From positions 55,210 through 81,760 of the forward strand of contig JBBBWG010000670.1 of the NCBI GenBank assembly GCA_037176905.1: a stretch of 26,551 bases of DNA, given 5' to 3'. The position numbers and the translations under genes are program-made. The notes beneath the pieces were generated by a model. The model did not search any database. It was not told the origin of the DNA and worked only from the letters and a program-made list of their open reading frames with translations. Source of the stretch: Azolla pinnata (lineage: Eukaryota > Streptophyta > Polypodiopsida > Salviniales > Salviniaceae). Positions 1 to 10,002 of this stretch are shown here, piece by piece (the stretch's first letter is position 1; each line of letters begins with the position of its first letter).

Positions 1-956
1 CCTTCCTTCCTTGATAGAGCTTCTTTTGCTGGAAAACTGGAATGGAGCAGCTATGCTGGAAACTCAGAATGCAGATATATATATATATATATATATGTAT
101 GTATATATGATCCTTGGTGATGATTCCTCAGTCGTATCTGCTGAGCTGATGTATGTAATTTCATTGTGCTCGCAGAAAGATGGTTACAGTCTGACGGATT
201 TGCATTGCAGCTCAATTCACACAAGACTGAACATCTTCTACACAAAAGAGTTTCTTGCATCACAGAACCACAACTTTGATTATGCGTTTCCAGAATTCTG
301 TCTGCATGTATGTATATACATGCGTCAACTATGAGATCCTTCAGACATTTGCACAGGGGAATTTCTCGGTATTTTGAGCTCTTCCTGCAGCCAAATTGTA
401 TATATACTTTTCGCCCTTTGGTTGACATTTATAATGCCTGATGGGGCTCGATTCAACATCTGTAATCGATCCGAATGCAAGGACCGGGAATCAACATGTC
501 CACATGTTTGATGATTGAATATACGGTACCCAACTCCGCAGTACAGAGCCTTGTGCACCCACTTCATGGACCAGACCCATACCCTGCAAAATGTTAAGAC
601 TCTAGCCATTAGCTCCTCAGTCTGGATTACCGGTTTTCAGGCTTCGGGTGAAATCCTTGAGATACCAGCTTGTGAAATGAAAACATGGGTTATGCTGCAA
701 ACCACATGTTGTGCAATGCATGTATACCCACTCAAACCATGATGTTTCTCTTCTCCAATTTCACAAGGAAACAAACACAACGATTCAGCGCCAGTTCTTC
801 ATAACCTTTGTAAATCTTGGGTATAATTCACATGCATTGATCCATGCACCATTCCCTGCGGCTCTTGCAGGTTCATCATCTATTTGCAGCACTCTCTTGC
901 ATTCCTCCTATTCAGTGTTAACAGAGAAGGAGCTAATTGCTGAAATACTGCAGCTC
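1..956. other. left flank with no recognisable gene
   Basis: I see no convincing exon in this stretch. It contains an AT dinucleotide run near 76-97. The open frames on both strands are short and have no familiar domain. The part next to 957 is presumably the 3' untranslated and downstream region of the PPR gene on the minus strand. Confidence 0.5.
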
Positions 957-3142
957 TCAATCAAGTAGTAGTACACGATCGAACGCAAGCGTCGCAAGCC
1001 TCATATTTCCCCACTTCCTGCAGGAACTCAGTAGCGAAAGCCAAGCTGCACGAGGATTCTGCGATGGCATTGCTTCCAAAACCGACTTTGCCTTCTCGAA
1101 GTCCCCCCCGCATCCAAAAGCTAACACCATGAATGCATAGTGCTCATAATTCGGAGCAGCTTCGTATTCCCGGAGCATATTCCCAAACAGCATTTCAGCC
1201 TCAGCCGTGAGCCCTGAGCGGCTACATGCATTCAGCACGCTCAGAAACATAACCTCGTCCGGAGGCAATCCTTCCATTCGCATCGACTTCAAACATGTTA
1301 ATGCTTCGCAGCCTTGCCCCTGCTGTGCATACCCAGCAATTAGAGCAGCCCACGAGACCACGTCTCGAACAGGAAGCGCTTCGAGCAGGGTTTGCGCATG
1401 GGCAAGCATGCCGCATTTCGCATACATGTCCACTAATGCAGTACTGAGCACGACATCCTTGTCCAGCAAGTCTCGATCGATGATCTTCTTGTGAACAAGC
1501 TTGCCCTCGTCTAGAGCTCCCGAGCTGCCACAGGCCTTGAGGAGGCAGACGAAGGTGATCGAGTTTGGAGATATCCCTTCCATCTCCATCTGTTCCACAC
1601 ATTTCAGCGCTTCACGGCAGTGCCCGAGCCGAGCATGGCCCGTGATCAGCGTAGACCAGGAGACGACGTTCCGCAGAGGATGCGCTTCGAGCACCTTCTC
1701 CGCCTTGGCAAGCGCCCCGCATTTAGCATACATATCCATCAAAGCATTGGCGAGGGTGATATCCTTCTCGAGCAAACCGCTACCCGCAATTTCTTCATGG
1801 ATTCGCTCGCCCTCATCTAGAGCTCCAGCACTGGTGCATACCTTCAACAAGCACACGAAGGTGACTGCATTCGGATACAGCCCCTCGCTCTTCATCTTAT
1901 GGAAGCAGCTGAACGCCTCTCGGAGTTGGCCATGGTGCCCATATCCTGCGATCAACGTGGACCATGAGACCACATCTCTCCTGGAGAGCTCCCCCAGAAC
2001 TTCCCGTGCTTTGGCGAGCACGTCGCATTTGACGTACATATCTACGACAGCGTTTCCGAGTACGATATCCTTCTCGAGCAAGCTTCGAGCCGCTATTTGG
2101 CCATGGATTCGCTTTCCTTGCTCGACATCTGCTGCGCTGCCACATGCCTTTGCGATGCAAGTGAAAGTGATGGTGTTCGGGGAGATGCCCTCGAGCTGCA
2201 TCTCTTCGAAGGACCGCATCGCTGCGCCGCATTCTCCATGTTGAACGTAGCCCGAGATCAATGCATTCCAGGAGACGACATTTCTCGCCGGAAGCTCTTC
2301 CAGAACCTCCCGCGCCCTCGCGAGCACGCCACATTTGGCATACATATCGACGAGCGAAGCCCCGAGCATGGCATCTCGCTGCACCAGATCCCTGCTCACA
2401 ATCGCTTCATGGACCTTCTGCCCCATCGCGATCGATCTCGAGCTGCCGCAAGCTCTCAGGATGCAGGTGTAGGTGACTGCATCGGGGGAAACGCCTTCGC
2501 GCTGCATTCTCTCGAACGATCTCAGAGCTTCGAAGGCCAAGCCATGGCGAGTGTATCCGGAGATCAGAGCTGACCACGAGACCAAATCGCGAACAGGGAG
2601 AGCCTCGAGGACTCGCCGAGCTCTCCCGAGCTCCCCGCAGCTCGTGTACATATGGATCAGATTGCTGGCTATGTAAGGCTTCTCCTGCAACAAAAGGCTG
2701 CCCCTTTCCAGCATGTGAGCGTGCAGGAGGGTGCCTCGGCCAAGATCCTTCTTCCTCGCGCAGGCCTTGAGCGATGCCACGAGAGCATTGTGATGATCTC
2801 GAGCGTTCTCCGCCATGCCAGCTCTTCTTTGCAGTTCCTGGCGGACCCAGAGGAGATGGTACCAGCCATCGATCCAGTCGAGAAGAGCACGGGAACCGGA
2901 GCCGGAGGTTTTCTGAAACGGAAGGGAGCAGGGATTCCCTGTTACTCTCGATCCCTAATCTACGAGCAGATCAACAGATGGCGGCTCCGACATGTCTGCC
3001 ATGTCTCTGCCTCTCGAGCTCGGAATCGCAGGGGGAAAGTAGGGCAAGAACTTACCTTGTTGGCCTGATGCAGCAAAGGATCCCTGAAGTAGTTCTTCCA
3101 AGCTGTGTTGAGCTTTCCATGGCAGGAGCAGCAGGCAGGCAT
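957..3142 (-). CDS. PLS-class pentatricopeptide repeat (PPR) protein, two exons, truncated E motif
   Basis: Role (family knowledge): PLS-class PPR proteins bind organelle RNA and are mostly C-to-U editing or processing factors. Seen: exon 1 is 3142-3056 (29 codons), ending at the strong donor AAG|GTAAGT. Exon 2 is 2912-957 (651 codons plus stop), starting after a pyrimidine-rich TTTCAG. The join is phase 0 and gives about 680 aa. An in-frame TAA lies directly before the ATG at 3142, and exon 2 is open 32 codons upstream of its own first Met (2816). Five clear P/S units carry VSWxxLIxGY-type motifs (VSWSALISGY, VSWNALISGY, VSWSTLIAGY and others), alternating with L units of the LVDMYAKCG type. 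The C-terminus reaches an E1-like segment (AWLSLLSSCRKWGNMRLA) and stops at FDRVLLLD, so E2 and DYW domains are absent. If it edits RNA it would need a deaminase partner. Organelle targeting is inferred from the family; the N-terminus is not a clear transit peptide. Without exon 1 the alternative start is 2816. Confidence 0.88.
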
Positions 3143-3240
3143 TTAGGGTTGTGCAGCTTCCATGGAGCTTCTCATGGCAGGAGCAGGAGCAGGAGCAGGA
3201 GCAGCAGGCAGGCCTTTAGGGTTGTGCAGCTTCCATGGCC
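3115..3240. repeat. tandem duplication over the PPR start-codon region
   Basis: A segment of roughly 60-70 bp occurs twice, about 3118-3170 and 3176-3237. Both copies run from a CATGGCAGGAGCAG motif through a TTTAGGGTTGTGCAGC motif to TTCCATGG. The second copy has extra GGAGCA units. The PPR start ATG (3142 on the minus strand) lies in the first copy; at the equivalent place in the second copy the ATG has become AGG. Confidence 0.7.
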
Positions 3241-3287
3241 ATCTACTCTGTTCCACCATGCTGAGAATGTCTCTCCCAAACCGGAGT

Positions 3288-3740
3288 TTAGGGTTTAGGG
3301 TTTAAGGGATTAGGGTTTAGGGTTTAAGGGATTAGGGTTTAGGGTTTAAGGGGTTTAGGGTTTAAGGGATTAGGGTTTACGGTTTAAGGGATTAGGGTTT
3401 AGGGTTTAAGGGGTTTGGGTTTAGGGTTTAAGGGGTTTAGGGTTTATGGTTTACGGGGTTTAGGGTTGAAGGGTTTGGGTTGAAGGGATTAGGGTTTACG
3501 GTTTAAGGGGTTTAGGGTTTAAGGGATTAGGGTTTACGGTTTAAGGGGTTTGGGGTTTAAGGGATTTAGGGTTTAAGGGATTAGGGTTTACGGTTTAAGG
3601 GGTTTAGGGTTTAAGGAATTAGGGTTTATGGTTTATGGGGTTTAGGGTTGAAGGGTTCGGGTTGAAGGGTTTAAGGGTTTGGGGTTTAGGGTTTTAGGGG
3701 TTTAAGGGTTTGGGTTTAGGGTTTAGGGTTTAAGGTTTAG
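3288..3740. repeat. degenerate plant-type telomeric repeat array (TTTAGGG)
   Basis: About 450 bp of TTTAGGG-like units are mixed with variants such as TTTAAGGG, ATTAGGG, TTTACGG and GGTTTGGG. The G-rich strand is plus. The array is too degenerate for a functional telomere and fits an old interstitial telomeric repeat. It lies about 150 bp upstream of the PPR start codon. On the PPR sense strand it reads CCCTAAA, the telo-box orientation. Confidence 0.85.
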
Positions 3741-3915
3741 CGCGGCGGCTCTGTTGAGGAAATCAATGATCAGACTATCATCTGTCGATTTCTCGAAGAC
3801 CTCTCGCCGATTGATCTAGAATCGATTCGACAAACAAAATAGGCCAATCGTCGATTTGAGCAGCATGTCTTAGATTGAACTTGTTGCAAGTTTGATAAAG
3901 GTAAGCGGATTCTCA
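3741..3915. other. unique spacer between two telomere-like arrays
   Basis: This is non-repetitive sequence of about 175 bp with several GATC and TCGA words and no open frame of note. It separates two blocks of the same TTTAGGG array type and looks like an insertion or a diverged portion. Confidence 0.5.
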
Positions 3916-4022
3916 TAGGGTTTAAGGGGTTGAAGGGTTTGGGGTTTAGGGATGGATTAGGATTTAGGGTTTAAGGGGTTCAAGGGGTTTAAGGGGTTTA
4001 AGGGTTTGGGTTTAGGGTTTTG
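3916..4022. repeat. second block of degenerate TTTAGGG repeats
   Basis: About 100 bp of GGTTTAAGGG/GGGTTTAGGG variants have the same strand orientation as the 3288-3740 block. They are probably the same ancestral array. Confidence 0.8.
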
Positions 4023-4799
4023 GCCTAAACACCCAAGAGGGTCCTTGTTGTATGAAGGCTTTTTTCTATTTTAAATGGTACATTATCAACTGCTAATGTT
4101 GCTACTGCTACTGCTGTTGATATATATATATCGAGAATGGAGATGTTGATGCCCCCCTCGCGAGCTGTTTTGACAAAAACTCGGTGAGAAATTGTCGAGC
4201 TCTCTTTCTGTACACAGGTCGCCTGCGATCAAAATCGAGGCCAATCGGAGGGATGGATTCAGAGTCATGTGCACAACGCTGGTCCGATCTTTACAACAGT
4301 TTCTTCAACTGTGCAATATCTTTGATTCTGTGTGTCCGTGGTGACAAGTAAACTTGTCTTCTCTTCGGAGGCCGATGGGGATAGAGACCGTTTTCAGATT
4401 CGGTTTCAGCGGACTCTACTGTTTCAGATTGAAAGAGGACTCAAACATCAACGAGGATGTACCAGAGGATAACGACGTCGTTCAAACTTACGTTTGCACT
4501 TAAAATGTAATTAAGGCAATAATTTTCATTACATAGTAAAACTATTACAATAATTCCTAGGTTTATCGCCGTAAAAGATAAATCGGCATTGCACGTGTAA
4601 CTTACGCGATTTGGATTTTTGAGGGTTGGGAAAATCTTAATACGAGTTTACTCGATCTGAAAATGATGGGTTTTGGGATCAGGGTTTTCCATAAAGAGAG
4701 TTTCGAGGCTCAGATTCAATCAGGGTTCTCGGTTCTAGGATGCGGGGTTTTTTTATAAGATGCATGAGACTGGACTCTCAATCAAGATTTGCTGAGATT
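4023..4799. other. intergenic stretch without recognised genes
   Basis: There is no convincing coding exon on either strand. The sequence is mixed and unique, with a short AT run near 4119-4130 and scattered GGGTTTT words near the right end that grade into the next telomere-like array. Confidence 0.5.
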
Positions 4800-5003
4800 C
4801 TAGGGTTTGGAACAGGGTTAGGGTTAGGGTTTGTCGATTAGGGATAGGGTTTAGGGTCTATGCTTTATCAATTAAGGTTAGGGTTAGGGTTAGGATTAGG
4901 GTTCAGGGTTTAGGGTTTAAGGTTTTGTATATTAGGGTTAGGGTTTAAGGTTTTGTATATTAGGGTTCGGGTTTTGTAAATTAGGGTTAGGGTTTAGGGT
5001 TTG
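4800..5003. repeat. telomere-like array with TTAGGG hexamers
   Basis: About 200 bp of GGGTTAGGG and GGGTTTAGGG units alternate with a repeated GGTTTTGTATATTAGGG module (near 4920-4985). Unlike the left arrays, many units are six-base TTAGGG rather than seven-base TTTAGGG. The G-rich strand is plus. Confidence 0.8.
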
Positions 5004-5712
5004 TTCTGTTTGAACAGAGGAGACATGAACTGCATGGCGCGCCATGGAAGACGACCGACATGAAGACGATGCCTGCAGGCCGTCGCCATCGCCATCGCCA
5101 TCGCCGTCGCCACTGAGAGAGCTTGCGCAGTTGTGCCTGTATCTATCTGGTTGCGATGGAGAGCCTATCTCGAAATCTCGAAGGCACGCAGGTACGTATC
5201 TATCTATCCGTGCGCCTTCGATGGTCACGAATCGGGAATCTGAGCGGCGCGATCGAAGGCGGAGAGCAGAATGCTGGCACAACCTCCGCGGGCGGGCTTG
5301 CGATGCAGGTCTCCTTCCATCCCTCTCCCCCCCCCCCCCCCCCGGTAAGTTTCAGCACAGTGCAAGCAGAATTTCTGCGAGAGAATGGAACTGCAGTGGA
5401 GGTCGGTTTGTAGGGTATGGAATGTGCGGAATGCAGGAAGATGGAGAATCTGGTTGCATCTGATGAGAGCAGAAAATCAGAAGGGGGAGGCCTGGCGAGG
5501 ATTACAAGCTATGGAACCTAACGGTGTGTGCAATTTTTGGTCAGAGAGAAAGCAAGAATCTGTGGATGTCTCCCTCTTTGTCTGCAAGGTATGTTAGCCT
5601 TGTGCAGGTTTTGATCTGTTGTCTATGAAAAGCTCGAGATGTACACATGCACGACGATGATGGTGATGGTGATGATGATGATGAGGATGATGATGATGAT
5701 CATCCTTCCCTT
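5004..5712. other. GC-richer intergenic region with simple repeats, no supported gene
   Basis: The region holds a CGCCAT/CGTCGC simple repeat (about 5082-5110), a 17-C homopolymer (5327-5343) and a GATGAT-type tract (about 5655-5700). Several AG|GT junctions resemble donors (5180, 5288, 5589), but the open frames are low-complexity or resemble no family I know. It lies downstream of the coiled-coil gene and may include its 3' untranslated region on the minus strand. Confidence 0.4.
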
Positions 5713-8700
5713 CTAGGCAGTCGAGGCGGTGCTCATGCGCAGGTTCTTTATCGTCATCAGGAGCTCCTCCTTCTCTGCTCGGAGCTCTGCGAACCCCAGG
5801 CTCATCTTCGAGTACCTGTCCTTCATCTCCCTCAGCTCTCCTTCCATGTTCTTCCGATCGTCGCTCGCTTCCACATGCCCTCCATCCCCCCTACCACAAA
5901 CAGATCAATCTGGATCAGCAACCCGTCTCCTGCAGAAAAATTCCCGGTGGATTGCTCGTGTATGTGCGACTCTTCCCTGCCGAGTTGCAAGAACCTTTCT
6001 GGGAGGAATATTGCCAGAAGATGGCTAGTAATATATCGCAAAACACACATTTTGCAATGCCCATCGGCTTGATTTCAATCCAGGATTTCGGCCATGTCTC
6101 TAGCGGAAATATGCAGATAAACTGGTCTGCTGTAGATGGAATGCAGATCCTATTTGAGTTTTTGCTTCTATGCACAATATACAGGAGATATGTGGTGTGT
6201 GGGCTCGTGTATGTATAAACAGTGTATGGGCATGCAATGTGCAAGTACATCATCGATAACATGTAAAGCACACATTTTGCGATGCCCAACGGCATTGTTT
6301 CAATACAGGTGTTTGGCTATGGATCGGAATTGTCAGATGTCGCTAATGGAAATATGCAAATAAACTGGTATGCTGTAGGTGGAATGATTTTAGCTTCTAT
6401 GCACATGCCCTGTGCAGGTATGTTATCTTCGGTAATATGTAAAATTACCTGCATTCAAAACAACTATACCTGGAGGTGATGCTTCCTTCCTGTAGCGGTG
6501 TGCTGAGCCGAGATACGAGGCTTTTCAGATGGTGATTTTCCTGTTCATAATGTAATACAACAGATGCAAACATGGACCTTTTTCAGCAGCAAAGAGAAGC
6601 AAACATCAGGCCATCAGGAAAAAAATGTGAAGGTTCTGAGAAACTAGAGAGAGTTGCTATGTCACCTCTTGCAATTTTCTGAATGCCTCAACATCCTCTG
6701 GAAGCTTGTCCATTTGAGAACAATCCATACCTTGGTTGTCCCTCTGAAAGAAATCCGGGGGGATTTCGTACACAGCATTTATCAGCTTCATCTTAAACCA
6801 CTACATCTTCATAATGTTACAATGGGTGACATGAATTCTATGGCTTCTTTCAATGTCCAGAAGGAGCCATTATATATACCTCATCTTGAGCAAGTTTTCC
6901 ATCAAGTTCAGCCCCATTGCCTGCGTTTTTCCGGCAGATCTGCTCCTTTTCCCCGAGAAGGAATTTCGCAGCCTCCAGCTCGATAGTTTTGGTGCGGAGT
7001 TGCTCCTATTCGAAAATAAAGATATCACAAAAAGCAGCTCAAGAAAAGAAGGAACAAAGTAGAAATCTGTCTTGCGGAGTGCTATTGCAACAAAATGAGA
7101 CAGAGAGACGGAGATGATCCATGTACCTCCAGGGCTTTCACCTTCTCGGCGAGATTGGCCATGGCTTTGACGCTTTGAGACATGCCAGTGCTGGTGTTAA
7201 TCGGATTCTTCAGCTGATTAGTTTTAGATTGATGCTTTGTGGGCTTAATTTGGCGCCCATTCAGAGAGTCATCCTTGTCATTCTCACGGAGCTTCTTCTC
7301 GGAGTGGCCTAGAAGCTCAGATTTGCGCTGGACCTCCCGTTGGAACACTGCCAGTTTCCTCTTCATCTCTTCCTTCTCCTCTTCTTGCTCGCTGAGTTTC
7401 TTCTTCAGCTCAGAGGCATGCTTCTTGAGCCGTGCGATTTCGGATTTCAGATCAAGCTCAGCTGCCTTCTTATGAGGATTCGCAGCCCTGCAAAGGTTAG
7501 CATTTTTCTCTTCTGATGCAGCATTTTCATGTCGAGCGGCTTTCGCCTTGTCTTTCCACACAGCCAGTTCCTTGGTGAGGTGTGCGTTGTCGATCTGGAG
7601 CTTATCGATACACTGTTGCGCTTTCTCCTTTTCCAGGAGCATCGCATGATGCGAAGTTGTCAATCCTTGCAGCTGGACTATCATCTTCTCTTCTTGATCG
7701 ATCCGCTCACCCCCGAGGAATCGCAACCTGCTCTCGAGCTGGGCCATTGTTTGCTCGTAGACAGCGGTCTCGTTCTGAATCTCGAGAAGCTCTCTCCCCA
7801 TCTCCTCGACCTTTGTGTCCAGCTCCGACTCTCTTTGCTGTGCGGACTTCAATCTGTGATCGAGTTCGTTTCTCTCGGACACCACGGATGAGAACTTCAT
7901 CTTAAGGTCAGTGTTCTCAACCTTCAATTCATGCACGCTACTCTCCGATGCAGAGAGCGACCTTCTTAACTCATCCATGTCCTGCTTTGTTTGAAGAAGC
8001 TGAAGCTGCAATCTCTCCATATCCGAATTCCCGTCCATCTCAGTTGCGCCTTGATGCCTTCGATCTAACAAGCCACACTTGTCGATTTCAGCCTCGGCTA
8101 GCTTATAGTAAGTCTTCTGCAGCGTGTCTTGAGCCGTATCTAGATCATGTGTGAGCATTGTGATTGTATCGTTAGCCTCTTGGAGTTCTCGGAGCCTTTG
8201 GATGCAGATCTCCTCCGATTCTTGCAGCTTCTGCTGCAGAGCTGCTTGTTCTGCCTTCGACGATCTCGAAGAAGCATCGGCTTTCTCTTTCGCCAGGAGA
8301 AGCGAGTTGACATGATCTTGCAACTCTTTGTGTGTGGACCGGAAGGAGATCAAGGAAGTTTCAGCTGTTTCTTTGGCACTGCCAAGATGGTTGAGCTCCT
8401 CTATTTTCTGTCTGAGTTGGGTCTGAGTCTCAATCAGGTCCTTCTTGGCCTCTTGATATTGGTTGCTCATCTCATGGAGCTTCTCATCAGCACTCGAAAG
8501 CTGTTCCTTCAGTCTGGCAAGCTCTTCATCTTTCTGCTCCCGCAAGGTCTTGTTCACGCCTTCGAGCTCCTCGATGCTGTTCACTGCCATCTCATAGTTC
8601 TGCGTGATCACAGCTATCTTTTCTCGCAGGGCTTTCATCTGGCCTCGCTGCGACATGAGCAACGATCTCTCTTTCTCGTGCTCTACGATGTCTTTCCTCA

Positions 8701-9694
8701 GCGTCGAGACCTCTCGACTCAATGAAGCATTGTGATCCTCTGATTTCTGGAGCATCATCTCAAGGCTCTTGTTCTTGGCCTGCAGTGAATCCACCGTAGA
8801 GCTGAGCTCTTCCAGGAGGGCCTTGTTGCTGTCGAGCTGGTTTTGAGATAACTCCTCGGAGAGACGAAGCTTGTCTCGGAGGTCATTCACTGTGCATTGT
8901 AGCTCTTTGAGCTTCTTCTCCGATGCATTCTCTGCGGATGGAGTGAGATCTCGCCATGCGGCTACCTCGGATTCGAGCCCATGTAGGAGAGCATCTTTGT
9001 CATCGGTCAGGCGTTGAAGATCCATCAATTGTGCTAAGAGATTCATGTTCTCTTCCTGCATCTCATTGCATCTTCTGCTGGCCTTCTCGAAGTCCGATCT
9101 CAACTTGTCCATATCCTCTGTTTCCCCATGCATCTTGTGCTCCTCTATGTATGCCCTGAGCTCTTCAATCACTTTCTCACTCTCCTCGAGCTTTTCCATC
9201 CATACAGCTTTCTCTTCTTCGGAACAAGCTGCTGAATCATTTCTTCCCCTGAGTTTCTCTATCTCTCTTTCTCTGCTTTGGAGCAGATCATCCAAGTCTT
9301 TGATCTCCAGGAGGAGCTCCGAGTTGGACTCGATCGTCTTCTCGAGCTGCAGTGTAAGGCTTCTGTTCACACTGGTCTTGTAAGCTATCTCTTCTTTGAG
9401 TTCGGCTATGGCATTCTCTGCATCTTCTAGCTCTAGATGGACCTTAGGTTGTTGCATATATCTTCTTTCGTCGAACCTTTTCTTGACCAATGCAAAACGT
9501 TCGGTTTCCTGTTTGTTATTCCCCATTTCTGTTCTCAATGCTTGCAGCTCGGCTGACATCTCGGAGACGTTCTTCTTCTCGATTGCTAGCTGTTGTTTTA
9601 CTCTTTCGAGCTCAGAACTCGCCATCTTCTTCAAAGACACATCCTTCTGCACCTCTTCAAGAATCATGCCTTCCAGTTTTGCATGTCCTTGTTT
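5713..9694 (-). CDS. long coiled-coil protein of the plant myosin-heavy-chain-related / NT-C2 (EEIG1-type) family, five exons, 5' end unresolved
   Basis: Seen, in transcription order: 9694-7127 (coiled coil), 7005-6880 (42 codons), 6743-6666 (26 codons), 6540-6470 (71 bases) and 5890-5713 (ending TAG). All introns are GT-AG and the phases agree (0, 0, 0, 2). The visible product is about 1006 aa, nearly all heptad-rich Glu/Lys/Leu coiled coil. Family evidence: an early LTLQLEKTIESNSELLLEI block matches the 'LQKTQESNSELILAVQDL' region of this plant family. The last exon, with NMEGELREMKDRYSKMS and LLMTIKNLR, matches its conserved end (ELKEMQERYSEIS...VMTVRNLK). Known relatives begin with an NT-C2 membrane-association domain of roughly 150 residues, which I could not find; it may lie in distant exons. 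The start is uncertain: an in-frame TAG sits just upstream at 9697-9695, so either a splice acceptor (AATAG|AAA) or the Met at 9667 begins this exon. The function of the family is poorly defined (scaffold or tether). Confidence 0.85.
5891..6469 (-). repeat. diverged duplication inside the last intron of the coiled-coil gene
   Basis: Two blocks of about 150 bp, roughly 6041-6190 and 6266-6420, share a series of words in the same order: CACACATTTTGC, ATGCCCA, a TTTCAAT word, GGAAATATGCA, ATAAACTGGT, GCTGTAG, TGGAATG and GCTTCTATGCACA. Both are intronic and non-coding. The offset is about 225 bp. Confidence 0.7.
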
Positions 9695-9835
9695 CTATTT
9701 GTGATTATTGATAGATCTGAAGAGCTCAGCTCCATAGCATTGTATTCGGCTTCCACTGTCATTCCATCATCATTTTCATCATCATCAGCAGCAGCAGCAT
9801 TTAGTACAAAATCTAGCTAATGTATTGACTACAGA
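9695..9835 (-). other. possible upstream coding segment of the coiled-coil gene in a shifted frame
   Basis: On the minus strand a frame is open from about 9814 to past 9667. It encodes an Ala-run, an acidic patch (DDDENDDGM) and AEYNAMELSSSDL. Such acidic Ser/Asp-rich linkers precede the coiled coil in relatives. This frame differs by one register from the coiled-coil frame and ends at a TGA overlapping the 9667 ATG. There is no room for an intron between them. It may be intron sequence, an alternative first exon, or evidence of an indel. Confidence 0.3.
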
Positions 9836-9923
9836 TTACCCTCCTTGTTATCTTAGGACTATGTAAGACATTGCATTCAATGCCAAAAATCCCAAAAGAA
9901 GTCCGAAACATTTGAACAAACTA

Positions 9924-9995
9924 ATCTTCCTATACACATGTTTCTGTGTGTAATAAGAAATCTTCCTATACACATGTTTCTGTGTGTAATAAGAA
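9924..9995. repeat. perfect 36-bp tandem duplication
   Basis: A 36-bp unit beginning ATCTTCCTATACACATG and ending AATAAGAA occurs twice back to back (9924-9959 and 9960-9995). I saw no differences between copies, so it is likely recent. It lies just upstream of the orphan plus-strand exons. Confidence 0.85.
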
Positions 9996-10002
9996 ATTGG
10001 TA

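Noticed and set aside
1501-2244. 247-aa plus-strand open frame
   Set aside because: It lies antisense to the PPR exon. The PPR frame has clear motifs, and the plus frame is an antisense shadow of GC-rich codons.
3288-4022. A real chromosome end
   Set aside because: The units are heavily mutated, interrupted by unique DNA and flanked by genes on both sides, so it is an interstitial array.
5044-5463. Plus-strand frame with PSPSPSPSP
   Set aside because: It is a simple CGCCAT-type repeat followed by sequence without family support, and it includes a 17-C homopolymer.
7082-7126. Continuation of the coiled-coil frame to a stop at 7082
   Set aside because: After GAG|GTACAT the residues lose heptad character, while a phase-matched exon at 7005-6880 continues the family sequence. 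This is intron read-through.
8147-8725. 192-aa Leu/Phe-rich plus-strand frame that looks membrane-like
   Set aside because: It is the antisense of Glu/Lys-rich coiled-coil codons (GAG/AAG read backwards give Leu/Phe), not a separate gene.
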